A DNA stretch of 64,000 bases from JAGQYP01 sp041392305 (GTDB lineage: Bacteria > Bacteroidota > Bacteroidia > Flavobacteriales_D > Crocinitomicaceae), in the NCBI GenBank assembly GCA_041392305.1, contig JAWKMJ010000007.1, positions 84,205-148,204 on the forward strand, in the 5' to 3' direction. The notes beneath the pieces are model-generated. The model ran no database searches and was not told the origin of the DNA. It worked only from the letters and a program-made list of their open reading frames with translations. Position 1 is the first letter of the stretch. Each line of letters starts with the position of its first letter. Both the position numbers and the translations under genes were made by a program. Positions 50,377-60,430 of this stretch are shown piece by piece.

Positions 50377-53300
50377 TTAGATTTTTACTCCAAAAACACA
50401 AACGTCATCTATTTGTTCATAATTGCCTCTCCACTCTTCAAATAGGTTGTCAAGTTTTTCTCTTTGTCGATCCATCGGTAAGTCCTGAATAGTCAACAAT
50501 AGATTTTTAAATGGACGAGATTTCAATTTCTTTCCTTTGTCTCCACCAAATTGATCTACATATCCATCGGAATAAACATAAATCGTATCTCCTTTTTGAA
50601 GATCCACTACGGTATTTGTAAATGGTGTTTTATTGATGAATTGCCCAATAGGTTGCTTGTCTGGACGCGTTTCAATGATTTCTCCGTCTCGAATAATTAC
50701 ACATGGATTGTTAGCTCCAGAATACTCTAGTTTCAAGTTTTCGTAATCAATAGAACACAAAGCAATGTCCATTCCGTCCTTTACGTCCATATTGTTCTGT
50801 GCGTTGAAGGCTTCAATTACGATTTCTCTTAATTGATCTAGAATTGCTCCAGGACTTCTTAAGTTGAATTCTTTTACGGATCGGTTCAGACCATTATTTC
50901 CAACAACAGACACCATGGCACCTGGTACTCCGTGACCTGTGCAGTCTACCGCAGCAAATAAAGATTTACCGTCAATTTTTTCCGCCCAATAGAAGTCGCC
51001 AGATACAATGTCTTTAGGTTTAAACAGAACAAAGTAATCCGTGAACATAGTGTTCAGTCTCTCTTCAGGAGGAAGTATCGAATCTTGTATTCTTTTGGCA
51101 TACTTGATACTGTCTAGAATATCCTGGTTTTTCAGTTCAATTTCATCTTTTTGTTCAGCAAGTACCTCATTTTGCTTAGCAATTTCAGCAGTTCTTTCTT
51201 TAACAATCGCTTCAAGTCGTTTTTTCTGCTGCTTCACTCTATTTAGTGAGAGCATGATTAAACCATAGATAATACCGATGGCACCAATAACATAAAGAAC
51301 ATAGGCCCACCAGGTTCTATACCAAGGGGGCAGAATAGTGAAAGTTATAGAAATGACCTCACTTTCATTGCCATAGTAATCTTTAGCCTGAATATCAATC
51401 GTATACGCTCCTTCACTTAAATTTTGATATTCTTTCCAATTAATGTCTGACCATTCTGACCACGATCCTCCTTTTTGTCTGAATCGGAACTGGTTATTTG
51501 CTCCACCATAGTAACTTTGTGCACTGGCTTCAACTCGCACAGTGTTGTTAGCGTATTCTACAAATGGAATATTTCCTTCAAAATGATTGAAATTCTCGAA
51601 AGCACTTTCTTGTCCGGCAACCGTAAACTTGGTAATATTGATTTTAAAATTCCCCTGAACTTTTTCTAACTGGGCAAGGTCAACTACATAAGTTTGTGCA
51701 TCTGCACCTAACCAGACATTCCCATTTTCATCTTTTACAAGTCCTTGAACAATATCATCGGAAAAATATCTAAATGGAGCCGTTACAAATTTCCATTCAC
51801 CTTCATTATTTGGCTCCAAGTAGCCGAAGACTGGATATTCATCTTCGCTATCGCTATTGTAAAAAAGAACTACCCAAAGCCTCCTGTTACCCTCACTGAA
51901 AACTCGATGCACATACAAGTTTTTTTCAACTAAATTGAACTGTTCAAATGGAAGCAATTGAGTTCCGTCATCAGACAAATAATAAAGTCCATCTGTAGTT
52001 CCAACGTATAAACGATCTTTGAAAATGGCTAAAGAGAAGTCTTTCAAGTCATCCGAATCAATTCCGGGCACAATATTATCTTCCTGATTTTTAGAAGTAT
52101 CCAAACGAGCCAATCCTATGTTACTAAGACCATAATACACCGTACCTTTGTATTCTACCATGGAACGAATCAATTCACCTGTGTTGGGATAAAAAGTTTC
52201 GAGTTTGAAGTTGTTGCCATCCCAATATGCACTGGCAACACCGTCAGTTTCTGTACCAATGTAAATTCTATTTGAATCAATCTTGCTCTGGATTATTTTC
52301 CAAGCATAAAGGTTAGGGATTTCAATTCGTCTCTGTAATTCTTTGTTCATCGAATAAATACCATCGTATCCAACGATCAACAATTTTTCCTCTCCATCTA
52401 TGTGAATCTTTTCGAAATTGTAGCTGGGTTGACCAAATCCAATCCCCGCGAATTTACCTCTTGGTTCCATTCGGTTCAATCGATTCATGTCTGCTGTTGA
52501 CGCAATATAAATTCCTTCATCGAAGGAAACAATATCTTCCAACTTAGAAATCAATCCATCATTCTTCCCAAAGAAACTTACAGGTGAAGAAAGTTCAATC
52601 AAAGAGATGCCGTTCATAGTGGAACACCAAAGGTTGTTTTGTCGATCCACGTAGGAGAAATTCACACTATTGTCAATCAATCCATCTTTGTCGTTAATTT
52701 GTCTAATCAGCATTCCCAATTGATCGAAGACGAATACACCAGATTTTTCTGTGGAAAATAAAATCAAGCCATTTTGATTGTTGATGTGAATCAAAACATC
52801 TTCTTTTCCCATTTTGAAAACATCAAGAGGGGCAAGATTATTGGTCACAAAGTTGATTGAATAAGCTTTTCCAGTTTGGGTAATAGCCAGGTAGTGTTTA
52901 TCGTCCTTCCAAGGAGTTATAAATTTGACTGCTAGTAATTCCTGAAATTCAGGAATCTTGGGAAGGAACGTATCGAATTTCTTAGTTTTCGTATTGAATA
53001 AAAGATGGCTAAATACTTTTGTTTTATTTCCAGTTTCTTTCTTTACAACTGAGATGAATAAATTTTTATTGATTTGACTCGAATTATCAATCGCATAATC
53101 TTCAGGATAGGGTACCGTTTCAATGGGTTGGTTTTCTCTGTATACAAAAATGGCCTTTTCTCCAATGAAATAGTATTCATCTTCATTTCCATAAATATTC
53201 CAAATTTTCCCAATAAGATCTCGGTCTTCCGGTTTCGATAAAAATTTGAATTCTTTCCCCCCTTTTTCGGTAAACTCGAGATAACCAAAGGCATCATCGC

Positions 53301-53622
53301 AACCAACCAAAATTTGACCACTAGTAGTTTTGTAGACTGATTTCGGACTGATGGAGGAGTCTTGCTCTACAGTTATTTTACTCCATGTATTCCCATCAAA
53401 TTCGAGGATCACATTTTTATTGGCAAATACCATGGTATGATCGTCCGTTTCGACAATCCCGAAATTTTGTTGCTGACTGTTATAGACGTTTCTTGGGAAA
53501 TTCTTATAAGGAAGATGTCCGTAGCTTAACTTGTTTTGCGAAAAGGATAGTCCAATAACACAAAAGGCGAGAAAGATCAAGCCAGTTTTAAGGTTGAATA
53601 TGGAATGTATACTCTTTTTCAC
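50377..53622 (-). CDS. periplasmic propeller-SpoIIE phosphatase
   Basis: The 1,081-residue protein has a signal peptide (about 10-29), a two-component-regulator beta-propeller (about 35-690), a Y_Y_Y domain (NNQFRFRQKGGSWSEWSDIN), a membrane helix (TWWAYVLYVIGAIGIIYGLI), a coiled coil and a SpoIIE/PP2C domain (about 850-1081). Metal motifs GDFYWAE, DCTGHGVPGAMVS, YSDGYVDQFGGD and DDVCVFGVKI are intact. This is the repeat-free member of the four phosphatases in the window. The sensor half resembles that of the histidine kinase at 15463-18342, so one input type serves two output chemistries. Confidence 0.93.
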   Translation of the reverse strand: MKKSIHSIFNLKTGLIFLAFCVIGLSFSQNKLSYGHLPYKNFPRNVYNSQQQNFGIVETDDHTMVFANKNVILEFDGNTWSKITVEQDSSISPKSVYKTTSGQILVGCDDAFGYLEFTEKGGKEFKFLSKPEDRDLIGKIWNIYGNEDEYYFIGEKAIFVYRENQPIETVPYPEDYAIDNSSQINKNLFISVVKKETGNKTKVFSHLLFNTKTKKFDTFLPKIPEFQELLAVKFITPWKDDKHYLAITQTGKAYSINFVTNNLAPLDVFKMGKEDVLIHINNQNGLILFSTEKSGVFVFDQLGMLIRQINDKDGLIDNSVNFSYVDRQNNLWCSTMNGISLIELSSPVSFFGKNDGLISKLEDIVSFDEGIYIASTADMNRLNRMEPRGKFAGIGFGQPSYNFEKIHIDGEEKLLIVGYDGIYSMNKELQRRIEIPNLYAWKIIQSKIDSNRIYIGTETDGVASAYWDGNNFKLETFYPNTGELIRSMVEYKGTVYYGLSNIGLARLDTSKNQEDNIVPGIDSDDLKDFSLAIFKDRLYVGTTDGLYYLSDDGTQLLPFEQFNLVEKNLYVHRVFSEGNRRLWVVLFYNSDSEDEYPVFGYLEPNNEGEWKFVTAPFRYFSDDIVQGLVKDENGNVWLGADAQTYVVDLAQLEKVQGNFKINITKFTVAGQESAFENFNHFEGNIPFVEYANNTVRVEASAQSYYGGANNQFRFRQKGGSWSEWSDINWKEYQNLSEGAYTIDIQAKDYYGNESEVISITFTILPPWYRTWWAYVLYVIGAIGIIYGLIMLSLNRVKQQKKRLEAIVKERTAEIAKQNEVLAEQKDEIELKNQDILDSIKYAKRIQDSILPPEERLNTMFTDYFVLFKPKDIVSGDFYWAEKIDGKSLFAAVDCTGHGVPGAMVSVVGNNGLNRSVKEFNLRSPGAILDQLREIVIEAFNAQNNMDVKDGMDIALCSIDYENLKLEYSGANNPCVIIRDGEIIETRPDKQPIGQFINKTPFTNTVVDLQKGDTIYVYSDGYVDQFGGDKGKKLKSRPFKNLLLTIQDLPMDRQREKLDNLFEEWRGNYEQIDDVCVFGVKI

Positions 53623-53830
53623 GGGAAAGCAAAAATAGTATTTAATTGGAAATAGGTGGTGTTTTTAGTCTTCAAAATTCAGACAAAATTTGAGTGTTTT
53701 TATGATGAGTTCGGTAATTATGTCAGAGAGTAAACAAATCTAATGTCAAAATGGCTGGAAAAATCAGGTTTTTGCGTATTGGAACATGAATTGTTCGCTT
53801 TAACAAGAAAGAATTAATAAAAGCAACAAA

Positions 53831-56449
53831 ATGGATATAGACAAGTTAACCATCAAATCAACTGAAGCCATTCAGAAAGCGCAAATGCTCGCGCAGGAAA
53901 ATGGAAATCAGGCGATTGAGCCAGGACATTTGTTGAAGGGAATGAAGGAAGTAGATGATAATGTTCTTTCCTTTATCTTTAACAAAATGGGAGTAAATAA
54001 TGCTGCCGTTTTCATGGCCTTGGATAAGATTATTGAATCCTACCCAAAAGTGAGCGGAGGGAATATTTACATCTCACAAAATTTGAATAAAGTCATTAAC
54101 GGAGCCTTCGGATTGATGAAGGAATTTGGAGATGAATTTGTTTCAATAGAATTATTATTGATGTCTTTAGTGAAAGAGAGCGATCAGGTTTCTCAGTTAT
54201 TGAAAGACAACGGACTAACCACTAAAAATGTAAAAGAAGCAATTATGGATTTGAGAAATGGAGACAAGGTAAATTCGAGAACTTCGGATGAAAACTACAA
54301 GTCGTTGGAGAAATACGCCAAAAACCTAAACGAAATGGCGGCCAATGGGAAGTTGGATCCAGTGATCGGAAGAGATGAGGAGATTAGAAGGGTGTTGCAA
54401 ATCTTAACTAGAAGAACGAAAAACAACCCTATTTTGATTGGTGAACCAGGAGTTGGTAAAACAGCCATCGCAGAAGGAATTGCCCACAGAATTGTGTCGG
54501 GCGACGTGCCGGAAAACCTGCAAAATAAAAAAGTGTTTTCACTTGACATGGGAGCCTTGGTAGCCGGAGCAAAATACAAAGGAGAATTTGAAGAAAGACT
54601 GAAATCAGTTGTGAAGGAAGTGATTAATTCGGATGGAGAAATCATTCTCTTTATTGATGAGATTCATACGCTGATTGGCGCTGGAGGTGGAGAGGGAGCC
54701 ATGGATGCGGCAAATATTCTTAAACCGGCTTTGGCCAGAGGAGAACTAAGAGCGGTAGGAGCAACGACTTTGGATGAATACCAAAAGTATTTTGAAAAAG
54801 ACAAGGCTTTGGTGAGAAGATTCCAGACTGTGATGGTTGATGAGCCAGATCAAGAAGATGCGATTTCGATTTTGAGAGGAATCAAAGAAAAATATGAGAA
54901 TCACCACAAGGTTTTGATTAAGGATGCAGCAATCATTGCGGCGGTAGAGCTTTCTCAGAGATATATCACAGAAAGACATTTGCCAGATAAAGCCATCGAC
55001 TTGATTGATGAAGCGGCTTCCAAACTAAGAATGGAGATCAATTCCAAGCCGGAAGAATTGGATGAGTTGGACAGAAAAATCATGCAGTTGGAAATCGAAA
55101 AGGAAGCGATTAAAAGAGAGAAAGATGAAAAGAAATTGTCTTCCATCAACGAGGAATTAGCGAATCTGCAGGAAAAAAGAGATTCTTTCAAAGCCAAATG
55201 GGAAGCGGAAAAGTCAGTGATGGACAATATTCAGGCGAACAAAGAGGATATTGAAGAGTACAAACTGCAAGCCGAACAAGCGGAAAGATCTGGTGATTTC
55301 GGAAAAGTAGCGGAATTGCGTTATGGAAAGATCAAGGAAGCGGAAGAGAATCTGGAAAAACTCAAAGGAAAGTTGGCCGATATGCAGAAAGATTCCAAAA
55401 TGATCAAAGAGGAGGTCGATGCGGAAGAAATTGCAGATGTCGTTTCGAAATGGACGGGTATTCCGGTGAGCCGAATGATGGAGTCTGAAAAGCAAAAACT
55501 CTTGAGATTGGAAGAGGTTCTTTCTGAAAGAGTAGTTGGTCAGGAAGAAGCTATCGCAGTACTTTCGGATGCCGTGAGAAGATCGAGAGCTGGTTTGGCC
55601 GATGAGAAAAAGCCTATCGGTTCGTTCATATTCTTGGGTACAACGGGTGTCGGTAAAACAGAATTAGCCAAAACACTGGCTTCCTTCTTGTTCAACGACG
55701 AGAACATGATGACACGGATCGACATGAGTGAATACCAGGAAAAACACTCGGTGTCTAGATTGGTAGGAGCACCTCCAGGATATGTGGGATACGATGAAGG
55801 CGGACAATTAACGGAAGCGGTGAGAAGAAAACCTTACTCCATCGTTTTGTTAGACGAAATCGAAAAAGCGCATCCAGATGTGTTTAATATCTTGCTACAA
55901 GTATTGGATGACGGGCGATTGACGGATAACAAGGGTAGAGTTGTGAACTTCAAAAACACCATCATCATCATGACTTCCAACATGGGGTCTGACCTGATCA
56001 TGGAAAACTACGACAAACTGAAAGCAGGAGAGGAGCATGAAGTATTTGAAAAGACCAAAGCCATGGTATTCGAAATGCTTAAAGCCAGAATCCGACCTGA
56101 ATTCCTGAATCGTATAGATGAAACGATCATGTTTACACCACTTAGCAAGGAGAATGTGAGACAGATCGTGGATATTCATATAAACAGATTAGTAAAAGAT
56201 CTGAAAGAAAAAGGAGTAAAACTGGTGCCAACAGAAGAAGCACTGAATTGGATTGCAACAGTAGGGTACGACCCACAATTCGGAGCCAGACCTGTGAAAA
56301 GAGTGATTCAAAAGTCAGTTCTAAACGAATTGTCCAAACAACTGCTCGCAGGCACCATAGACAGAGAAAACAACGTAGTGATGGATGTATTCGACGACTC
56401 AATCGTCTTCAGAAAACCCATCACTGCAGAAGAAGAGCAAGTTTCATAA
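53831..56449 (+). CDS. clpB: ATP-dependent disaggregase ClpB
   Basis: The 872-residue AAA+ protein works with DnaK to extract proteins from aggregates. Clp_N repeats (1-140) are followed by AAA-1 with Walker A GEPGVGKTA (near 205) and Walker B FIDEIH. The long coiled-coil middle domain (about 400-530, KIMQLEIEKEAIKREKDE) distinguishes ClpB from ClpA/C. AAA-2 has Walker A GTTGVGKTE and LLDEIEKAHPDVF. The terminator at 56474-56508 follows. Full length. Confidence 0.97.
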   Translation: MDIDKLTIKSTEAIQKAQMLAQENGNQAIEPGHLLKGMKEVDDNVLSFIFNKMGVNNAAVFMALDKIIESYPKVSGGNIYISQNLNKVINGAFGLMKEFGDEFVSIELLLMSLVKESDQVSQLLKDNGLTTKNVKEAIMDLRNGDKVNSRTSDENYKSLEKYAKNLNEMAANGKLDPVIGRDEEIRRVLQILTRRTKNNPILIGEPGVGKTAIAEGIAHRIVSGDVPENLQNKKVFSLDMGALVAGAKYKGEFEERLKSVVKEVINSDGEIILFIDEIHTLIGAGGGEGAMDAANILKPALARGELRAVGATTLDEYQKYFEKDKALVRRFQTVMVDEPDQEDAISILRGIKEKYENHHKVLIKDAAIIAAVELSQRYITERHLPDKAIDLIDEAASKLRMEINSKPEELDELDRKIMQLEIEKEAIKREKDEKKLSSINEELANLQEKRDSFKAKWEAEKSVMDNIQANKEDIEEYKLQAEQAERSGDFGKVAELRYGKIKEAEENLEKLKGKLADMQKDSKMIKEEVDAEEIADVVSKWTGIPVSRMMESEKQKLLRLEEVLSERVVGQEEAIAVLSDAVRRSRAGLADEKKPIGSFIFLGTTGVGKTELAKTLASFLFNDENMMTRIDMSEYQEKHSVSRLVGAPPGYVGYDEGGQLTEAVRRKPYSIVLLDEIEKAHPDVFNILLQVLDDGRLTDNKGRVVNFKNTIIIMTSNMGSDLIMENYDKLKAGEEHEVFEKTKAMVFEMLKARIRPEFLNRIDETIMFTPLSKENVRQIVDIHINRLVKDLKEKGVKLVPTEEALNWIATVGYDPQFGARPVKRVIQKSVLNELSKQLLAGTIDRENNVVMDVFDDSIVFRKPITAEEEQVS

Positions 56450-56473
56450 GTAGATTAGTTTAGTTTAATAGTG

Positions 56474-56508
56474 AAAAACGGTGAGAGAGATCTTGCCGTT
56501 TTTTTTTG
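56474..56508 (+). terminator. terminator after clpB
   Basis: AAAAACGG...CCGTTTTT with a 14-base loop and nine T, 25 bases after the clpB stop. Confidence 0.85.
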
Positions 56509-56544
56509 ATTTATGAATGTTAGTTCCAAGTTCCAAGTAGACAG

Positions 56545-56797
56545 TGTTTGGAGTATTTCGAGTATTTCGAGTAAAGGAGTATTACGAGCAAGGAGTTTTT
56601 GTTTCGCGAAGTTGCGCAAAGGAGTCGCAAAGTATCGCGAAGGAAGTTGAGCCAGCCCAAATTCTTCATTTTTCATTCTTCATTGTTCATTTTTCATTCA
56701 TCATTCATCATTCAAAAAATCCCCTCCCACATTCCCGGTATTTTCTTCAATTCCGAATTCCGAATTCCGCATTCCGAATTCAAAACCCTTATTTTTG
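56545..56797 (+). repeat. dense intergenic repeat cluster before sterol-desaturase gene
   Basis: In order: GTATTTCGAGTATTTCGAGTAAAGG; an inverted copy of the GCGAAGTTGCGCAAAGGAGTCGC word (about 56595-56645); TTCATTTTTCATTCTTCATTGTTC units (56665-56715); and ATTCCGAATTCCGAATTCCGC (about 56748-56782). A TATTTTTG promoter -7 box at 56790-56797 ends the block, only 4 bases before the GTG start. The transcript may therefore be leaderless. Confidence 0.75.
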
Positions 56798-56801
56798 TCC
56801 T

Positions 56802-57779
56802 GTGAATAAAGTCCAAGAACATATCCAGCCTGCGTGGGAAGCGTTTGTAAATCGTTTTACTCACTTTGATTCGCGATTGAATTGGTTGTATTTGATTTCT
56901 TCTATTGCGCTGGCTTTCTTCTTTTTAGCTGTGGTGAGTTATCGGAAGCATGGTTCATTGAAGCCTTTTTTGATTTTGCAGGAGATTTTTGATCGCAAAG
57001 TGTGGTTCCATAAGTCGGCATTGGTGGATTACCAGATTTTTTTCTTCAATACGGTCATCTTGGGATTGTTGATTATTCCATTTTTTGTATCTGCAATGAT
57101 GATCTTGGACGGAACGAAGAATCAGATGATCATTTGGTTTGGGGAACCTGAAGTCAAGGAGGTGAATGCTTTTTGGATTGTGGTATTTTATACCGTTATT
57201 ATTTGGTTGATTTCCGATTTTTCAAGGTTTTTACTTCATTTTCTATTGCATAAAATTCCCTTTCTGTGGAGAATTCATGAAGTACATCATTCAGCGGAAG
57301 TACTGACTCCAGTAACCCAATACCGCATGCATCCCATCGAAATGATCTTATTTTATTTTCGAGGCATTTTCGTTTTGGGGATTGTTTCTGGCGTTTATTT
57401 ATATTACTATCCTTTTGTAATGAAAGAAGAAGGCTATTTGATGGTTTTTGGAGTGAATATTTTCCGATTTGCTTTTCTTTTTATTGGTTCCAACCTACGT
57501 CATTCACAGATTCCAGTCAAATTTCCTCCTGTTGTGGAATACATTTTTATTTCGCCTTACCAGCATCAAGTCCACCACAGCAAAGATCAAAAGCATTTCG
57601 ATAAGAATTTCGGGAGTCATTTGGCGATTTGGGATTGGATGTTTCGATCTCTGGTACGTTCCAAAGAAGTGGAGAAAGTAGAGTATGGGATACCGGATGG
57701 GAATCCGCATAAGTCGGTTCTGAAGGCTTATTTTCAGCCTTTTCGAAGAATGCTTAAAAAAATGAAAAATGAAAAGTGA
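56802..57779 (+). CDS. sterol desaturase / fatty acid hydroxylase family membrane protein
   Basis: The start is GTG 56802 (MNKVQEHIQPAWE); the reading frame continues upstream through repeats, which should be ignored. The 325-residue protein has about five helices and the three histidine clusters of the non-heme di-iron family: FLLHFLLHK, RIHEVHHSAE and YQHQVHHSKD. It would hydroxylate or desaturate a lipid; the substrate is unknown. The last residues KKMKNEK and the stop come from an AAAAATGAAAAATGAAAAGTG repeat, so the C-terminus is set by the repeat. Confidence 0.88.
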   Translation: MNKVQEHIQPAWEAFVNRFTHFDSRLNWLYLISSIALAFFFLAVVSYRKHGSLKPFLILQEIFDRKVWFHKSALVDYQIFFFNTVILGLLIIPFFVSAMMILDGTKNQMIIWFGEPEVKEVNAFWIVVFYTVIIWLISDFSRFLLHFLLHKIPFLWRIHEVHHSAEVLTPVTQYRMHPIEMILFYFRGIFVLGIVSGVYLYYYPFVMKEEGYLMVFGVNIFRFAFLFIGSNLRHSQIPVKFPPVVEYIFISPYQHQVHHSKDQKHFDKNFGSHLAIWDWMFRSLVRSKEVEKVEYGIPDGNPHKSVLKAYFQPFRRMLKKMKNEK

Positions 57780-57895
57780 AAAGTGAAAAATTAATACTTA
57801 GAACCTAGAACTTAGAACCCAGCACATTTTAATTAACCGCAAAGGGCGCGAAGGAGGCGCAGAGGTCGCAAAGACGTAATAGCGAAATTATCGAT
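57764..57895 (+). repeat. composite repeat between desaturase and TPR-SpoIIE gene
   Basis: Three parts follow one another: AAAATGAAAAGTGAAAAGTG (57764-57792), TACTTAGAACCTAGAACTTAGAACC (57795-57819) and AACCGCAAAGGGCGCGAAGGAGGCGC (57835-57872). The last 60 bases before the gene are repeated almost identically at 60707-60767 before the paralogous gene. Confidence 0.85.
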
Positions 57896-60430
57896 TTATA
57901 CTCTTACCCCGATTACGCAAACATCGTCGAGTTGCTCTAAATTTCCTTTCCATTCTTCAAAAGCTTGGTCAATGAGTTCTCTTTGCTTGTCCATGTTTTC
58001 TTTTTGAACAGAAAGCAGTAGATTTTTGAAATTGGCTGCTTTGAATTTCTTGCCTTTTTCTCCGCCAAACTGATCTGCGAATCCATCTGAGAAGATATAA
58101 ATCGTATCACCTGAATTAAGAGAAATTTCATGTGTAGTGAAGGGAACAGGGTTGGAAAACTTACCAATAGGTTGCTTGTCAGCTTTGATTTCTTCCACTT
58201 CTTCAGCTCCATTTCGGATGATCCAGAGTGGGTTATGAGCACCGGAATATTTGAGTTTCGAGCAAGAGAATTGAGCAAGAGTATCTCCTCCCTCTTGCTC
58301 TTGCTGTTGCTGTTGCTCCAGACTCACAACTGCTATATCCATTCCAGCCTTAACTTCCTCTTCGCTTTTTTCAAATTCTTGAATAACGATCTCACGGGTT
58401 TTATCCAGAATTTTACCTGGATCCGTAAGTCCGTATTCTCTAACCGCTCGATTCAGTCCATTATTACAAACCACCGAAACCATAGCCCCCGGAACCCCAT
58501 GACCCGTACAATCCGCAGCCGCAAACAAAATAATCTCCTCCTCTTGCTCACTACTCTTGCTCTTACTCTTGCTCTTGCTCTTGTTCTTGCTCTTGCTCTT
58601 GCTCTTGCTCAAAACTTCCATCCAATAAAAATCACCCGCCACAATATCTTTGGGTTTATAGAGGATAAATGATTGCTCTAAATACGATTTGACAAGTTTT
58701 TGTGGAGGAAGAATGGCCGATTGAATTCTTTTGGCGTAGTTGATGGAATCTAATATTTCCTGATTTTTTTCTCCTAATTCCTCGTAAGCCTCATCAACTT
58801 TTTCTTTTTGTTCTTCAATGATTCCTTTTTGTTTACGAGTGACCCGAAATCTATTAAAAATAAAGCCTCCAAATACGAGGGCAAGAGCTAAACCTCCGAA
58901 GAGAAAATACTTTTGTTGTTGCTGTTGTTTGTTTTGAATTTCAAGTCTTTTTCCTTCTGCTTTTTCAGCTGCCAGTTCTGCGTCCTTGATTTTCTGTGCT
59001 TCTGCGTTCTTTATACTGTCTTGCAAAGCTTGTTTTTCGTATTCGTATTTGTATTCTTGTCGGATAACTTCTTTCTGATTCTCTTCTTTTTCAAGACTGT
59101 CCTTACTCGTAATGTATAATTCAAAATACTCTAGACTAATTTTAAATTCTCTTTGTTTCTTATAGATTTCAAATAAGCCTTTAGCAGGTGGGATAATTTG
59201 AGCCAAGTATTCTGCTTGTTGTGCTTCGTCCAAAGATCGTTTGAAATAAGTAATGGCTTTTGCGTTTTGATTTTGCTTTTGATAGGCCACACCTATATTG
59301 CTAAGTACAGTACATAAAGAGAATTTCATATCGGCTTTATCTAGTAATTCGAGGGCTTTCATAGAGAACTCCAATGAAAGTTTATCCTTGCCCAACTCTA
59401 GATAAATAGCCCCCATGTGGGTATATGCTTCACCCAATAAGGCGGCGTGTTGGGCTTCTTTTGCTAGTTTTTCTGCTTTGTAATAATAGTCTAAGGCTAA
59501 TTCATTATTTCCCTTTTCAGAATAATTTGCACCTAAATTGATGTAAGAATATATAAGTCCGATGTTGTCCCCAATTTTTTCTCTGACTTTCAAACTTCTT
59601 AATTGATATTCAATGGATTTGTCATATTCTTTTAAATCAGTATAGATGATGGCGATATTTCCTAAGGCATAGCCTGATATTTGATCTTCTCCTAATTTTT
59701 CACTGTATTTTAAGCATTCAGTGTAGTTAATAATTGCTTTGTCAGTATTACCTAAATTTTGATCTAATACTCCGTAAGAAAGTAGAAAATAAGCTAGATT
59801 CGCTTCATCATTCAGATCTTTTGCTTTTACCAAACATTTATCTAAATATTCTTTGGCTTTTTCAGGTTCACCCAACGTTTGATATGCATTGGAAATATTG
59901 TGTAATGCGTTAAGTTGTTCTTGTTTACGATCTGTTTTCTCAAATGCATTTAGGCTTTTAATTTGACTTTCTAAGGATTCTTTGTTTTCGCCTAAATTTG
60001 ATTGAATATTTCCTAGAGATTGAAAACTCATGCCTAATCCGTAATATTCCTCGATTTTTTCAAAATTTGTTATGCATGTAGCAAGCTTTTCTTTAGCAAT
60101 GTCAAATTGCCCTAACATTCTATCTAATCGTGCTGAATTATGGAGCGCAAAAAATTTGAGCTGTAAAAAAGTTCTTTTTTCTTTAGGATTTACTTTTTTC
60201 TTTAGGTTATTCTCACATTCCAAGTCAATTTGATTATATATTTTGATAGTAGAATCTGTGTTGATTTTTAGAAAAATATCTGCTTTTAATAGTTCTAGAC
60301 TTATTTTAGTTGTATCATGCTTGGCTTTTGAGATTTCTTTGTTCAAAGAATCTATTTGAGATTGTTGAGCCGGATCTTGTCCCCATAAAGAAAGGGTCCA
60401 CATTAAAGTAATCAGGAAAAGTATCTTCAT
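57896..60430 (-). CDS. TPR-SpoIIE phosphatase with Ser-Lys repeat insertion
   Basis: The 844-residue protein has a signal peptide (1-17), periplasmic TPR repeats (about 100-450, each N-x-x-x-x-Y-x-x-L-G type), a membrane helix (FLFGGLALALVFGGFIF, about 505-522), a coiled coil and a SpoIIE/PP2C domain (about 580-844; GDFYWME, DCTGHGVPGAMVS, FSDGFADQFGGE, DDVCVIGVRV). Two repeat-derived insertions lie in the catalytic domain. Loop A (about 607-630) is an (SK)3-NK-(SK)4 run from AGCAAG hexamers. Loop B (about 704-723) is QQQQQEQEGGDTLAQFSCS. Its C-terminal half is nearly identical to the next gene's. Confidence 0.93.
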   Translation of the reverse strand: MKILFLITLMWTLSLWGQDPAQQSQIDSLNKEISKAKHDTTKISLELLKADIFLKINTDSTIKIYNQIDLECENNLKKKVNPKEKRTFLQLKFFALHNSARLDRMLGQFDIAKEKLATCITNFEKIEEYYGLGMSFQSLGNIQSNLGENKESLESQIKSLNAFEKTDRKQEQLNALHNISNAYQTLGEPEKAKEYLDKCLVKAKDLNDEANLAYFLLSYGVLDQNLGNTDKAIINYTECLKYSEKLGEDQISGYALGNIAIIYTDLKEYDKSIEYQLRSLKVREKIGDNIGLIYSYINLGANYSEKGNNELALDYYYKAEKLAKEAQHAALLGEAYTHMGAIYLELGKDKLSLEFSMKALELLDKADMKFSLCTVLSNIGVAYQKQNQNAKAITYFKRSLDEAQQAEYLAQIIPPAKGLFEIYKKQREFKISLEYFELYITSKDSLEKEENQKEVIRQEYKYEYEKQALQDSIKNAEAQKIKDAELAAEKAEGKRLEIQNKQQQQQKYFLFGGLALALVFGGFIFNRFRVTRKQKGIIEEQKEKVDEAYEELGEKNQEILDSINYAKRIQSAILPPQKLVKSYLEQSFILYKPKDIVAGDFYWMEVLSKSKSKSKNKSKSKSKSKSSEQEEEIILFAAADCTGHGVPGAMVSVVCNNGLNRAVREYGLTDPGKILDKTREIVIQEFEKSEEEVKAGMDIAVVSLEQQQQQEQEGGDTLAQFSCSKLKYSGAHNPLWIIRNGAEEVEEIKADKQPIGKFSNPVPFTTHEISLNSGDTIYIFSDGFADQFGGEKGKKFKAANFKNLLLSVQKENMDKQRELIDQAFEEWKGNLEQLDDVCVIGVRV
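58260..58319 (-). repeat. in-frame GAGCAA palindromic insert, loop B
   Basis: On the coding strand it opens with GAGCAACAGCAACAGCAAGA and closes with CTTGCTCAATTCTCTTGCTC, the two ends being inverted copies. It encodes EQQQQQEQEGGDTLAQFSCS between the beta strand AVVSL and KLKYSGAHNPLW. The repeat-free paralogue at 50377 has only DYEN here. Confidence 0.85.
58541..58610 (-). repeat. in-frame AGCAAG hexanucleotide array, loop A
   Basis: Eleven or so GAGCAA/AGCAAG-type units, with one AACAAG, encode (SK)3-NK-(SK)4-SSEQE between GDFYWMEVL and ADCTGHG. The array is a multiple of 6 bp, so length changes preserve the frame. Paralogues have zero (18490, 50377) or a short SKSSEQEQE version (60768). 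Confidence 0.9.

Noticed and set aside
56544..56801. 86-residue N-terminal extension of the sterol-desaturase-type protein
   Set aside because: It consists wholly of intergenic repeat words, and a promoter box lies at its end.
58130..58672. 180-residue plus-strand frame opposite the TPR-SpoIIE gene
   Set aside because: It is antisense to a clearly conserved phosphatase domain and Leu-rich because of the repeat; no independent coding signature.
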